Assembly (NCBI GenBank): GCA_963800725.1
Contig: CAWDCE010000004.1
Location: 62,001-126,000, forward strand
From: Bog-473 sp963800725
Lineage (GTDB): Bacteria > Actinomycetota > Acidimicrobiia > Acidimicrobiales > RAAP-2
Direction: 5' to 3'
DNA: 64,000 nt
A program made the position numbers and the translations under genes. Shown one piece after another: positions 1 through 9,623 of the stretch (positions are counted from its first letter, which is position 1; every line of letters starts with the position of its first letter). The notes beneath the pieces were generated by a model. The model did no database searches, was not told where the DNA came from, and saw nothing but the letters and a program-made list of their open reading frames with translations.

Positions 1-1486
1 TCGGTCCTCCGGCCACCAGTGCTCGGGCCACCGCCAGTCGTCGACGTTCACCTCCTGAAATCGACACGCCGTCACTGCCGACTGCGGTGTCGAGCCCGCC
101 GGGCAGGGTCGCCACCCATTCGCTCAGCTGGGCTGCGTCGAGGGCAGACTCGATATCCGAATCCGATGCCTCGGGCCGACCCAGCGTGACGTTGGCGCGC
201 AAGGTCCCCGAGAAAAGTTGGGCGCGCTGGTCGACCAGGGCACACGCCGCCCGCACATCGCGTTGGCTCAGCTCCGTGGTGCCGACGCCGCCGATCGACA
301 AAGTGCCCGCCTCAAGGGGCCAGAACCGCAACAGCGCATTGACCAAACTGGACTTGCCGGCCCCGCTCGAACCCGTGACGGCCACCCGATCGCCGGGCGC
401 GACCTGCAGGTTCACGCCGTCCAAGGCACGGGGCAGGTCCGGTGAATAGCGCAACGACGCACCTTCGAAGTCAATATCGGGAACGCCGGCCGGCAGGCTT
501 TGGGCCCGGGCGGGCGCGGGATCGCTGACGGGGACCGGCACCGATTCAATGTCGCCCAGCCGTTTCGCCGCGGCCTCGACGGCGCTGATCCGGGCCACTG
601 CAGCGGCCACGCCGGCCATGGGTTCGAAGGTGCCGAATGCCGCCAGCGGAAGGACGGCCACCATGACCGGGTTGAGGTGGTGGGCGTGCACGGCCGAAAT
701 GGCCACCGCGAGCACTGCGGTCATGGCGGCTCCCAGGCACAGGCCGCCGATGACGCCGCCCTGGGCTGCTGCCCGCTGTTCGTGGTTTTCGAGATCCTCT
801 GCTCTGGTGGCCATCTTCGCCAACTGTTCGAGTGCCGCGGTGTCGGCACCGAAGGCCAACAGATCGGCGGCGCCGCTCATCAGATCGACGACGTGGGCCG
901 ATATTTCGCCCGAGAGTGTCGAGGACGCTTCTGCCGAAGCGGAGCGCCAGACAAGGAGCGGGGGGACCGTTGCGGCAATGAGGAGTGGGATGCCGAGCGC
1001 GAGCGCGGCGAGTGGCAGGGCGAGTCCGACCACAACGATGCCCAAGATCGCCGCCCCGAAGGCGACCCCGAGAGGTAGCACGGTGCGCAGGTAGAGGTCC
1101 TGGAGCGTGTCGACATCGTCGATGGCCCGGGTCAAGAGATCTCCGCTGCGCCAGCCGGCCAGCGCGGCGGGCACCCTCGGGGCCAGGCAGTCGTAGAGCC
1201 AGACCCGCCACTGGGTGAGGGAGCGCAGGGCGGCGTCGTGGCCGATCAGCCGCTCCGCATAGCGCAGCGGGCCCCGCAAGAACGCCAGGACTTCGACGGC
1301 GGCGAGGATGCCGACCAGTGCATCGAGCCCGGGTCGTAGCGCCGCTCGCCCGATGACATAGCCCGATCCGGCCAACAGCCCAATGGTGGCGGCCGCCGAG
1401 GCCAGGCCCAAGAGCCCGGCGGCGGTGAGTCTCGCGTACGGGGTCCGCGTTGCGGGCAGAGCCATCAGGCGGCGTCGTGACGTCAT
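1..1486 (-). CDS. cydC: CydC-like ABC transporter (permease-ATPase fusion), 3' end beyond window
   Basis: Translated from the minus strand, the frame starts at ATG 1486 and stays open to the window edge (about 495 codons). The first 300 or so residues are hydrophobic membrane-domain sequence. An ABC ATPase follows, with Walker A GSSGAGKS near residue 372 and the signature SGGERRR near residue 477; Walker B lies outside the window. The start overlaps the cydD stop as ATGA. In the known family CydC and CydD form a heterodimeric inner-membrane exporter of cysteine/glutathione (or a haem-linked transporter) needed to assemble cytochrome bd oxidase. The cydC assignment rests on position after cydD and on architecture; another fused ABC exporter half cannot be fully excluded. 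Confidence 0.85.
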   Translation of the reverse strand, partial: MTSRRRLMALPATRTPYARLTAAGLLGLASAAATIGLLAGSGYVIGRAALRPGLDALVGILAAVEVLAFLRGPLRYAERLIGHDAALRSLTQWRVWLYDCLAPRVPAALAGWRSGDLLTRAIDDVDTLQDLYLRTVLPLGVAFGAAILGIVVVGLALPLAALALGIPLLIAATVPPLLVWRSASAEASSTLSGEISAHVVDLMSGAADLLAFGADTAALEQLAKMATRAEDLENHEQRAAAQGGVIGGLCLGAAMTAVLAVAISAVHAHHLNPVMVAVLPLAAFGTFEPMAGVAAAVARISAVEAAAKRLGDIESVPVPVSDPAPARAQSLPAGVPDIDFEGASLRYSPDLPRALDGVNLQVAPGDRVAVTGSSGAGKSSLVNALLRFWPLEAGTLSIGGVGTTELSQRDVRAACALVDQRAQLFSGTLRANVTLGRPEASDSDIESALDAAQLSEWVATLPGGLDTAVGSDGVSISGGERRRLAVARALVAGGP

Positions 1487-3195
1487 GACAGCGCTACCTG
1501 GCGGTGCGTGGCCGCGAGGTGCACCACGGAGTCGAAGTGGGGGAGCAAGACCGGCTCGTGGGCGACCACGATGACGGTCCGACCGGCCAAGTAAGGCTCG
1601 ATGGCCGCAGCGATGTCGGCGCCGGTCGCCGGGTCGAGGGAGGCGGTTGGTTCATCGAGCAAGAGGATCGACGCCGGCCTGAGCAGGGCGCGGGCCAAGG
1701 CCACGCGCTGGCGCTCACCGGCACTGAGGGTGATGCCGTCGTGGCCGAGCGCGGTGGCCAGCGAAGCGGGGAGGTGCTCGATCAGGCGCCCAAGGCCGAC
1801 GGCACCGAGCACCGCGTGCAGTTCGGCGTCGCTGGCATCAGGGGCACCGAGACGGAGATTTTCCGCCATCGTGGCGGAAAATAGATGCGGACGCTGGGGC
1901 ATCCAAGAAAAGCACGTGCGCCACTGGGCGATCGGGCAGCTTGCGATGGAGAGCGCCCCCACCGAGATCGCACCGGCATTTCGTTCGGCGAAGCCGAGCA
2001 AAGCCGCCAGCACGGTGGACTTGCCCGCCCCCGAGGGCCCGACCAGCGCAAGGCGCGCACCCGCCGGCGCGAAGAGGTCAAAGTCCTCGAGGGCCCCGCC
2101 GGACCGCCCGGCGTAGCGGACGCACAGACCCTCGATCCGTAGGTCGTTGTCGTTGCCCGTTGACCCGAGCGGCACTGCGTCATTGGTCGCGATGCTCGCC
2201 ATGTCCGGTGTCGTTGCGGGTTGGTCGAGCACCTCGAGGATCCGGGCCGCCGCCGCCTGTCCTTCGGTGCTGGCGTGAAACTCGGCGCCGGCCCGACGCA
2301 GCGGGATGAAGATCTCGGGGGCGACCAACAAGACGGCCATGGCCGTTTCGAGTTGCAGCTCACCCCACAAAAGACGCAATCCCAATACCATGGCGACGAA
2401 GCCGACGCCGAATCCGGCGATCATGTCCATCGAGAGTGCGGACAAGAAGGCGACGCGCAGCGTCGACATGGTGGCGATGCGGACGCCTTCTGACGATTCG
2501 GCAACTTCGCGGCGGCCCTGGGCGTCGCGACCGAACGCCCGCAGCGTCGGAAGCCCCTCGATCAACTGTAAGAACCGGCCCGAGAGCGAACCGAGACGGC
2601 GCCACTGGCGTTGGGTCCGCCGGTTGGCTTCGCGTCCGAAGTAGATCATCGTCACCGGCACCGCAATCACCAGTGCGATCACGACCACGAAGGCCAGCCA
2701 ATCCTGTGTCGCCACCCACGCGAGCAAGACCACCGGAACGATGGCCGCCATCGCAGCTTGTGGCACGTAGCGCGCGAAATAGGTGTGCAACGAGCGGAGG
2801 CCTCTGGTGGCGGTGAGTGAGAGTTCGCCCGGGCGCTCACCGGCGAGCCAACTCGGGCCGAGCGCCATGACCTGCACCAAGAGCTGGGAGCGCAGCGAGC
2901 GGGTCACCACGTCGGCTTGGCGGCGTGCGGTCGCCTCGCCCACCGAGGTCAGAGCCGCTCGGGCAACCAGCGCAATGACGACGACGATCAGCTCGGTGCG
3001 AACCGAACGCAACGCAACGTGGTGGAGAAGGGAGCGATCGATGGCCGTGGCGAGGGCGACTGCTTGGACGATGATCGTCACCGCCACCAATGCACCGATG
3101 ATCAGCGCACTCGTGCGAAGTCGAGCCACGCTCGGGACCCGGGCGGCCAGGGCCGGGGGCACGAGCCGGGGTCGGGAGGTCGATGGTTGGGTCAT
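1483..3195 (-). CDS. cydD: CydD-like ABC transporter (permease-ATPase fusion)
   Basis: 570 residues. The N-terminal half has several strongly hydrophobic stretches (for example about 30-50 and 130-185). The C-terminal ATPase shows Walker A GPSGAGKST near residue 386, signature LSAGERQR near 487 and Walker B LLLDEPTASLDP near 510, so it is catalytically complete. It sits between the thiolase gene and cydC with ATGA overlaps on both sides, so the three genes should be translationally coupled. Family knowledge: CydDC exports reductant to the periplasmic face and is required for cytochrome bd maturation. cydAB are not in the window. Confidence 0.88.
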   Translation of the reverse strand: MTQPSTSRPRLVPPALAARVPSVARLRTSALIIGALVAVTIIVQAVALATAIDRSLLHHVALRSVRTELIVVVIALVARAALTSVGEATARRQADVVTRSLRSQLLVQVMALGPSWLAGERPGELSLTATRGLRSLHTYFARYVPQAAMAAIVPVVLLAWVATQDWLAFVVVIALVIAVPVTMIYFGREANRRTQRQWRRLGSLSGRFLQLIEGLPTLRAFGRDAQGRREVAESSEGVRIATMSTLRVAFLSALSMDMIAGFGVGFVAMVLGLRLLWGELQLETAMAVLLVAPEIFIPLRRAGAEFHASTEGQAAAARILEVLDQPATTPDMASIATNDAVPLGSTGNDNDLRIEGLCVRYAGRSGGALEDFDLFAPAGARLALVGPSGAGKSTVLAALLGFAERNAGAISVGALSIASCPIAQWRTCFSWMPQRPHLFSATMAENLRLGAPDASDAELHAVLGAVGLGRLIEHLPASLATALGHDGITLSAGERQRVALARALLRPASILLLDEPTASLDPATGADIAAAIEPYLAGRTVIVVAHEPVLLPHFDSVVHLAATHRQVALS

Positions 3196-4668
3196 ATGGT
3201 GAAGGTCGCGCCCTCGATGTGGACGCGCTGGCCAATCAGCGATTCGGCAATGGCGTGACGGGCCAGCGTTTCATTCTCGCAGGCCGCAGCCGTTCGCCGT
3301 CCATCGTCGAGATCGGCGACGATGGCTGTGCGCACTGGTCGCAACCGGTCCGGTCCCCCCTCGTCGTAGGTGACGGTGAAACTGACCACCGTGGCCGGGC
3401 CGTGGGACGACTCGGGACCGGCGATATCAACGGTTGGTGTCGCGGCCTTGGCCGCTTCGGCCAGGTCCGCCACCAGCCCCGGCGCCTCGCCGCTGGGCGC
3501 AGTGGCCGACCATACGGCCAGCCCAGGTTTGGACAGCATGCCCGACACGGTGGTGACCAGGCCTCGGGCGCCGCGCTGGGCGCGCAGCTGCTCGATCACG
3601 CCGGCCGTTGCCTGCAACACGAAGTTGTTGAACGGCCCACCCGCAAAGGCCATGCCGCCGGTCACGGTTGGGGTGCCATCGACGGGCAGAGCCGAGCGCG
3701 CGTTGTTGGACGCGTACTGCTGCGGGAAAACACGAGTACACCTCCGTCAGCTCGAGATCGCCTAAATCGGTGCCGAGGTGCGCTGCGGCGGCTCGCCCGA
3801 GCGCCCCCATCGCGGGCCATGCATGGAGATCCCGGCGCGCGGTCAAGGTGATGGCGTGTGACGAGTGCAACGCCACGTGGGGGTACACGAAGCGTTCGGT
3901 ACTCACCCCGGCGCCGATCGCCCATTCGGTCGAGCAGAACAACAGTGCCGCGGCCTGGTCGACCGTCCATTGGCTCGAGTGCCACAGGTTGTAGGGATAG
4001 GCCAGGGGTCGGTTCTTGGGCCCGGGGGTCGCGATGAACTCCGCCGAGCGCGGCGCAGGGAACGCGGCGAGTTCGTTGTGGCGCGCCACATCGTTAAAGC
4101 GAGCCCAAAGGGCGGCGATGTCGGCGGATGCGTGTGCGGCGTCTTGGTGTTCGTGCCAGGCCAGGGCGTTGTCGATGAGGGCATACTGCTGCACCGGGGG
4201 CCACACGATTCCTGCGGCCCGTTCGATGTCGGCGACGAAGTCGGGCGGGCGGTTGAGGATGACGTCAGGTTCCTCGGTGGCGTCGTCGGGGGAGACCCCG
4301 CCCTCCCGCTCGAATGCCCGCGCTTCACCACCGACCACCAAGACGCACTGCGCATCGCCGGTGGCGATGGCATTGAGCGCGTCGTCGATGACCTCTTGTT
4401 GGGACACCCCGATCTCGCACATAACGGTGCGCGCACCAGGCGCACCGATGCGCTGCGCCACGAGCGCGGCGGGGTTGGCATAGGACCAGCTGCCTTTGAG
4501 GACCGCGATGCGGTCCACTTTCTTGCACAACGACGCCGAGCCTGCATCGGTGGCCGCGGCGCGGCATGCCGTGGTCATCAGCTCGATGGCGGGTGCGCTG
4601 GTGTTGGCCGTCCCGACGCCGACGAGGATTGGGGTGCGGCGTGGGCGCGTTGGGTTCTGGGGGGCCAC
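3192..4668 (-). CDS. Thiolase-like acetyl-CoA acetyltransferase (SCP-x type), frameshifted
   Basis: Starts at GTG 4668 (MAPQNPTRPRRTP). The thiolase sequence runs in one frame to about residue 325 (YSCFPAAVRVQQRALG). It then continues after a one-base shift near 3690 as LPVDGTPTVTGGMAFAGGPFNNFVLQA to the TGA at 3192. The two halves join exactly at a conserved thiolase segment, so one extra base around 3690 is the simplest explanation. Members of this family act on acyl-CoA/acetyl-CoA in lipid or sterol side-chain metabolism. The first gene of the thiolase-cydD-cydC run, it is divergent from the hydrolase at 4693 with only 24 bp between starts. The substrate is not predictable. Confidence 0.8.
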
Positions 4669-4692
4669 GAATGGCGATGCTACGGTCCGAAC

Positions 4693-5535
4693 ATGGCCAA
4701 GGGCGATGTGAGCGCATGGAGTGCGGCTCTCGAGGGCTTTAGCAAAGAGACGTTCGAGGCTGACGGCAAGACTCGCGACATCTATCGAGCCGGTGAGGGC
4801 CCGGCGGTCATCGTGATCAGCGAAATGCCCGGGATCACCCCCGGGGTGGCCGATTTCGCTCGCAAGGTGGTGGCGGCCGGGTGCACGGCGGTCATGCCCA
4901 GTCTTTTCGGTGACCCGGGGCGCCCGATCAGCGGGGGCTACACGCTCAAGTCAATCGCTCCGGCCTGCGTCTCGCGTGAATTCACCGCGTTCGCGCGCAA
5001 GAAGACCAGCCCGATCACCCTGTGGCTGCGTCGCTTGGCGGCGGCCGAGCACGAGCGCTGCGGTGGTCCCGGGGTCGGCGTGGTCGGGATGTGCTTTACC
5101 GGTGGCTTCGCCCTCGCCATGATGGTCGACGACGTCGTGGTGGCCCCGGTCCTCAGCCAGCCGTCACTGCCGTTCCCCCTTTCGAAGAAGTTCAAGGCCG
5201 ACGTCGGGATCTCAGACGCCGATCTGGCCCTGGTCAAAGAGCGGACAGCAGCGGGTACATGCCTCTTGGGCCTGCGGTTCTCCAACGATCCGTTTTGTTT
5301 TGCCGAGCGGTTCGCCACGCTCAAGGCCGAGTTGGGCGACGCCTTTATCGCCGTCGAGCTCGATTCGGCGCCCGGCAACCCCCACGGACACCCAAAGTCC
5401 GCCCACTCGGTGCTGACCGAGCACCTCCAAGACCGCCCGGGGACGCCGACTCGGGCCGCACTCGATCAGACGCTCACGTTCTTGCGCGAAAAGCTCGGGG
5501 TTGGCTCTGGACCCGGACCGCGTCCGGGCGATTGA
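4693..5535 (+). CDS. Dienelactone hydrolase family protein
   Basis: 280 residues from ATG 4693. The alpha/beta-hydrolase fold is supported by VIVISEMPGITPG near residue 35, by the nucleophile elbow GMCFTGG with Cys134 in place of the usual Ser, and by the late His-containing segment GNPHGHPKSAH near 225. The Cys nucleophile is the hallmark of dienelactone hydrolases, which hydrolyse lactone or ester bonds in aromatic-ring catabolism, though most bacterial members are of unknown substrate. No other ring-cleavage genes are nearby, so a specific pathway cannot be assigned. Upstream sense codons in this frame overlap the thiolase gene antisense and are not part of the protein. Confidence 0.85.
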   Translation: MAKGDVSAWSAALEGFSKETFEADGKTRDIYRAGEGPAVIVISEMPGITPGVADFARKVVAAGCTAVMPSLFGDPGRPISGGYTLKSIAPACVSREFTAFARKKTSPITLWLRRLAAAEHERCGGPGVGVVGMCFTGGFALAMMVDDVVVAPVLSQPSLPFPLSKKFKADVGISDADLALVKERTAAGTCLLGLRFSNDPFCFAERFATLKAELGDAFIAVELDSAPGNPHGHPKSAHSVLTEHLQDRPGTPTRAALDQTLTFLREKLGVGSGPGPRPGD

Positions 5536-5602
5536 GCCCCACGGGTGCTTCTGAGACAATGAAGTGAGCATCGACACCACGATCAACTAGAGGGGGTTCG
5601 CC

Positions 5603-7054
5603 ATGACCGAGTCCGATTGCGTCATGACCATCGGGGGCGACACCGCTCCGGCCGAGGGATCGTTCGGGGTCAAGAATCCCGCCACCGGTGAAGTCTTCGC
5701 CCACGCTCCCGAGTGCAGCCCCCAGCAACTCGACGCTGCGTTCGACGCTGCCGTCAAGGCGTCGCGCGATTGGAAGAGCGACGAGGCGGCCCGCCGGACG
5801 GCGCTGCTCAAGGTGGCCGACGTGCTCTTGGCGTCGACCGCCGAGCTGTCTCCGCTGCTGACCGCCGAGCAGGGCAAGCCCTTGGGCGACGCCGGAATTG
5901 AAGTCTTCGCCGCGGCCATCTGGTGTCAGTACTTCGCCAACCTCGAGACACCGCGCCAGATCATCCAAGATGACGCCGAGGCGATCGTCGAGGTGGCGCG
6001 TCGCCCGCTCGGGGTTGTAGCGGCCATCACGCCGTGGAACTTCCCTCTGACCCTGGCCTTTTGGAAGATTGCACCGGCGCTGTTGGCCGGCAACACGCTG
6101 GTCCTCAAGCCCTCGCCGTTCACCCCGCTCACGACCCTCAAGGTCGCCGAACTATTGCGAGACGTGCTGCCGCCCGGCGTCCTCAACGTGGTGAGCGGTG
6201 GCGACGAACTCGGCGCGTGGATGACCAACCACCCGGTACCGAGGAAGATCAGCTTCACCGGATCCATCGAAACGGGCAAGAAGGTCGCGATGTCGGCCGC
6301 GCCGGACCTCAAGCGAGTGACCCTTGAACTCGGCGGCAATGACCCGGCCATTGTCCTCGATGACGCCGACCCGGGCGTGGTGGCCAAAGCGATCTTCGCC
6401 GGCGCCTTCAACAACAACGGACAGGTCTGTTCGGCCATCAAACGCGTCTACGTCCCCGAGGCCATGTATGACGATGTCGTGGAGGCCTTGGCCGTCCACG
6501 CCAAGGCAGTCAAGGTCGGTGCGGGCACCGAAGAAGGGGCGAAACTGGGCCCGATCAACAACGAGCCGCAGTACGAGCGGGTCAAAGAACTGGTGGCCGA
6601 CGCCGTGTCCCAGGGGGCCAAGGCGGTGACCGGAGGTCACGCCATAGACCGCCCTGGATATTTTTTCGAACCGACAATCCTGGCCGGACTTTCCGATGGA
6701 ACCCGTATCGTCGACGAAGAGCAGTTCGGTCCGGCGCTCCCGGTGATCGCGTACCGCAACGAAGGTGACGCCATCGATCGGGCCAACGCCACACACTTCG
6801 GTCTCTCGGGCTCGGTGTGGAGTGCCGATGGCGATCGTGCGGCCGCGGTGGCCGCGCAGCTCGAGTGCGGGACCGCGTGGGTCAACACCCACCTCGCCCT
6901 CTCACCATCCCAGCCCTTCGGGGGCTTCAAGTGGAGTGGCGTCGGTGTCGAAAACGGCCCATGGGGCTTGGCTGAGTTCACCGAATTCCAGGTGGTCCAC
7001 CGCTCCAAGTCCAGCGACGGACTGAATCTCAACACCGGGGGCCTGGTCTCGTAA
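5603..7054 (+). CDS. NAD(P)-dependent aldehyde dehydrogenase
   Basis: 483 residues, normal length for the ALDH superfamily. A purine-rich ribosome site (agaggggg) lies just before ATG 5603. Visible motifs are the PWNFPL cofactor-site segment near residue 145, LELGGNDPAIV carrying the general-base Glu near 242, NNNGQVCSAIKR with catalytic Cys276, and EEQFGPALPV near 375. It oxidises an aldehyde to an acid using NAD(P)+. The substrate is not determined; the preceding hydrolase gene (67 bp away) may share a catabolic role, but this is inference. A strong hairpin follows the stop codon. Confidence 0.92.
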   Translation: MTESDCVMTIGGDTAPAEGSFGVKNPATGEVFAHAPECSPQQLDAAFDAAVKASRDWKSDEAARRTALLKVADVLLASTAELSPLLTAEQGKPLGDAGIEVFAAAIWCQYFANLETPRQIIQDDAEAIVEVARRPLGVVAAITPWNFPLTLAFWKIAPALLAGNTLVLKPSPFTPLTTLKVAELLRDVLPPGVLNVVSGGDELGAWMTNHPVPRKISFTGSIETGKKVAMSAAPDLKRVTLELGGNDPAIVLDDADPGVVAKAIFAGAFNNNGQVCSAIKRVYVPEAMYDDVVEALAVHAKAVKVGAGTEEGAKLGPINNEPQYERVKELVADAVSQGAKAVTGGHAIDRPGYFFEPTILAGLSDGTRIVDEEQFGPALPVIAYRNEGDAIDRANATHFGLSGSVWSADGDRAAAVAAQLECGTAWVNTHLALSPSQPFGGFKWSGVGVENGPWGLAEFTEFQVVHRSKSSDGLNLNTGGLVS

Positions 7055-7110
7055 TCGATTCTCGTCTTCAGCGGGGCGGCACGATCTGCCTGCGGCACTC
7101 GTCGGCTTGG

Positions 7111-7148
7111 GGATCCTTGCGACCGCGAGTCGTGGTCGCAAGGGATCC
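7111..7148 (+). terminator. Hairpin after the aldehyde dehydrogenase gene
   Basis: Arms 7111-7124 (ggatccttgcgacc) and 7134-7148 (ggtcgcaagggatcc) pair over 14 bp with one bulged base and a 9-nt loop. It lies 57 bp after the dehydrogenase stop and 78 bp before the response-regulator start. The short T-rich stretch (ttttgt) comes only about 18 nt later, so intrinsic termination is plausible but not certain. Confidence 0.45.
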
Positions 7149-7225
7149 ATGAGCTCAATCATGAGGGTTTTGTAAGGGAACGCCAGATCGCGCCTTTTAC
7201 ACGTGTCCCGAGGTGCGAGGCTGTG

Positions 7226-7915
7226 ATGGTGGCGAGCGAGCAGGGCACCATCATCGTGGTCGAGGATGACCCCCATATTGGCGATCTGGTCGATCTGTAC
7301 CTTCGGCGCGATGGCTATCGCGTCCTGCTCGCCGGCGACGGTGAGCGCGGACTGACGCTGATCGATCAACAAGACCCGTCGATGGTGATCCTCGACGTCG
7401 GCCTTCCCGGTCGAAGCGATGGCTTCGAGGTCTGTCGAGTGATCAGGTCCAAGAGCGACGTCCCCGTGCTTTTCCTCACCGCCCGTGACGATGAGGTCGA
7501 CCGGATCCTCGGCCTCGAGCTGGGCGCCGACGACTATCTCGTCAAGCCGTTCTCGCCGCGCGAGTTGGTGGCGCGGGTGCGGGCCATTCTGCGTCGCACC
7601 CAAGGCGGCGCCAAAGATCCAGAAGCACCCACGGTCTTCAGCCACGGCGGTCTCGAAATCGACGTGCGCAGTCGTCAGGTGCGCGTTGGGGGTGACGTGG
7701 TCGATCTGGCCAATCGCGAGTTCGACCTCTTGGCCTACTTCGCCAGCAACACCGGGCTCGCGCTCTCGCGCCAACAGCTGCTCGACGGGGTCTGGGGGGC
7801 CGACTGGTACGGCGACGTGCGCACCGTGGACGTCCATGTCGCCCAGCTCCGCAAGAAACTTGGTGACGCACTCCCACTGGCCACGGTGTGGGGCGTTGGG
7901 TACCGGTTCGGCTGA
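7226..7915 (+). CDS. OmpR/PhoB-family response regulator
   Basis: 229 residues. A receiver domain (about 8-125) has the acidic pair EDD near 14, phospho-acceptor Asp57 in ILDVGLPG and the Lys in LVKPFSPRE near 107. It is followed by a winged-helix DNA-binding domain (about 140-229) ending RTVDVHVAQLRKKLG...GVGYRFG, typical of OmpR regulators. GTG 7223 immediately upstream is an alternative start; ATG 7226 fits the gagg ribosome site better. The histidine kinase gene begins 9 bp downstream, so the pair forms a two-component operon. The signal sensed is unknown. Confidence 0.93.
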   Translation: MVASEQGTIIVVEDDPHIGDLVDLYLRRDGYRVLLAGDGERGLTLIDQQDPSMVILDVGLPGRSDGFEVCRVIRSKSDVPVLFLTARDDEVDRILGLELGADDYLVKPFSPRELVARVRAILRRTQGGAKDPEAPTVFSHGGLEIDVRSRQVRVGGDVVDLANREFDLLAYFASNTGLALSRQQLLDGVWGADWYGDVRTVDVHVAQLRKKLGDALPLATVWGVGYRFG

Positions 7916-7924
7916 GGTGCGCGC

Positions 7925-9345
7925 ATGCGACGTCGACTGACGATTGCCCTTGTCGGGCTGGTGGCGGGTGTGCTGATCGTGGCGGGAGTCGGCGGTCTGT
8001 TGCTCACGCGCGCTCCGCGCGCAACGAGGCCAAGCAACAGCTGGTGACCGAGGCGACGGCGCTGACTTCAAAGGCGAATCTGACCGCAACGCTCGGCGAA
8101 CTCAAGGTGATCCGCCAGGTACTCAGGCTCGAAGACGCCCGCTTCATCCGCATCAACCCACAGGGCCAAGTCACCTCACCGCCGCCCACCGGACTCAGCG
8201 CCGCCGACCTCGACGGTGCGGCGCTTGCGGCAGGGGAGACGGTGTCGGGGAGGAGCGGAAACATCGTCTACGCCGCCGCACCGGTGACCTTGAGCGCGAG
8301 GGCCCGGGCGCGGCTCGACATCGGTGGCCAGGTGGCGATCGTGCTCACCCGCCAGGTGGGCGACCTCGGCCCGGGGTGGGGCTACATCCTCATCGTCGGT
8401 GGCGTCACTTTGGCGCTCGCGGCGCTGGTCGCCTCACAACTCAGTCGCCGCATGACCCGTCCTTTGATCGAGGCCACCGAGGTCACCGGCCAGATTGCGT
8501 CGGGTGATCTCGACAGTCGGGTTCCCGTACACGAGGGCGATTACACCGAGTTCAGTTCACTCGCGCACTCGATCAATTCGATGGCGCAGAGCCTGAGTGA
8601 CGCACACGGGCGCGAGCGCGAGATGCTGCTGTCGGTGTCGCATGATCTGCGCACCCCGCTGACCTCCATCCGTGGCTTCGCCGAAGCCATCACCGACGGT
8701 GCGGTCGATGACACCACCCGCGCCGCCGAAGTGATAATCGCCGAATCGCGCCGGCTGGAGCGACTGGTCGGCGATCTGGTCGACCTGGGCAAGCTCGAGG
8801 CGCAGCAGCTGTCCTTTGACATCAGGCCCACCGATCTGGCCGAGGTCGTGGACATCACCGCCGAAGGGTTCCGGCCGGTGGCCGAGAAGGGAAACGTTGC
8901 CTTGCACGTCGCCGTCGCGCCGCGCGCCGAGGCCATGGTGGCCGCCGATCCGGACCGCCTGGCCCAACTGCTCGCCAACCTGATCGAGAATGCCTTCACC
9001 TTTGCCGCCACGTCGGTCGTGGTGACGTTGTGGCCGAATGCCGCGGACCAAGCCGGGCTCGTACGCCCCCATGTGATCACCGTCGACGACGATGGCCCCG
9101 GCATCGGGCCAAGCGATCTGCCCCGGGTCTTCGATCGCTTCTACCAAGCCGACCGTGGTCCGAACCGCCAAGTCGGCTCTGGTCTCGGCCTGGCCATCGT
9201 CGCCGAGCTCGCGGCGGCCATGGGAGCGAGTGTGCGGGCCGAGTCGCCGCTGAGTCAAAGGGGCGGTTCGCGCTTTGTGGTGGTGTTGCCCCCACTCGCC
9301 GCACCCCCTCACCAGGTCCCGAACCGAATCACGCCGTCGGCCTGA
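7925..9345 (+). CDS. Sensor histidine kinase, frameshifted near the N terminus
   Basis: Start ATG 7925 gives MRRRLTIALVGLVAGVLIVAGVGGLLLTR, a clear first membrane helix. About 8008-8016 the frame must shift by one base to continue SARNEAKQQLVTEATALT to the stop at 9345. Downstream are an extracytoplasmic region, a second membrane helix (GPGWGYILIVGGVTLALAALV), a HAMP linker, a HisKA box with phospho-accepting His in VSHDLRTPLTS, and an HATPase with N box NLIENAF, G1 DDDGPGI and G2 GSGLGLAIV. It would autophosphorylate and signal to the adjacent response regulator. All catalytic boxes are intact, so the break is more likely a sequence indel than loss of function. Confidence 0.85.
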
Positions 9346-9464
9346 CGAGTGTCATTGGTGCCGGGTGTGGCGGGCTGCGGTCCTTGCACTTCGCCTGCAA
9401 CCAACAGGCAACGCAAGCGCCCCGGACCTGCACCTTGCGCCGACCACTATTGGCCTCGGCAAAT

Positions 9465-9518
9465 CACGACCAACGGACGTAGTCGCTCGGGGCGGGGCAA
9501 CTATGTCCGTTGGTCGTG
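9465..9518. repeat. Long inverted repeat (18-bp arms) between kinase and exported-protein genes
   Basis: Left arm 9465-9482 and right arm 9501-9518 are reverse complements at 17 of 18 positions, separated by 18 nt. Flanking attggc at 9449-9454 and gccaat at 9519-9524 could extend the pairing after an interior gap. It lies 120 bp after the kinase stop. No T-run follows, so it may be a terminator of a different kind, an RNA structure or an operator; function is not determined. Confidence 0.5.
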
Positions 9519-9623
9519 GCCAATCTCACTCGTGAAACCGGAATGGCTATGGACCGACACCAGGTGCACAACGAACGGGCGACCTTGCTCTGGAACCATT
9601 GGACCAATCGGTTGGGCCGCGCC

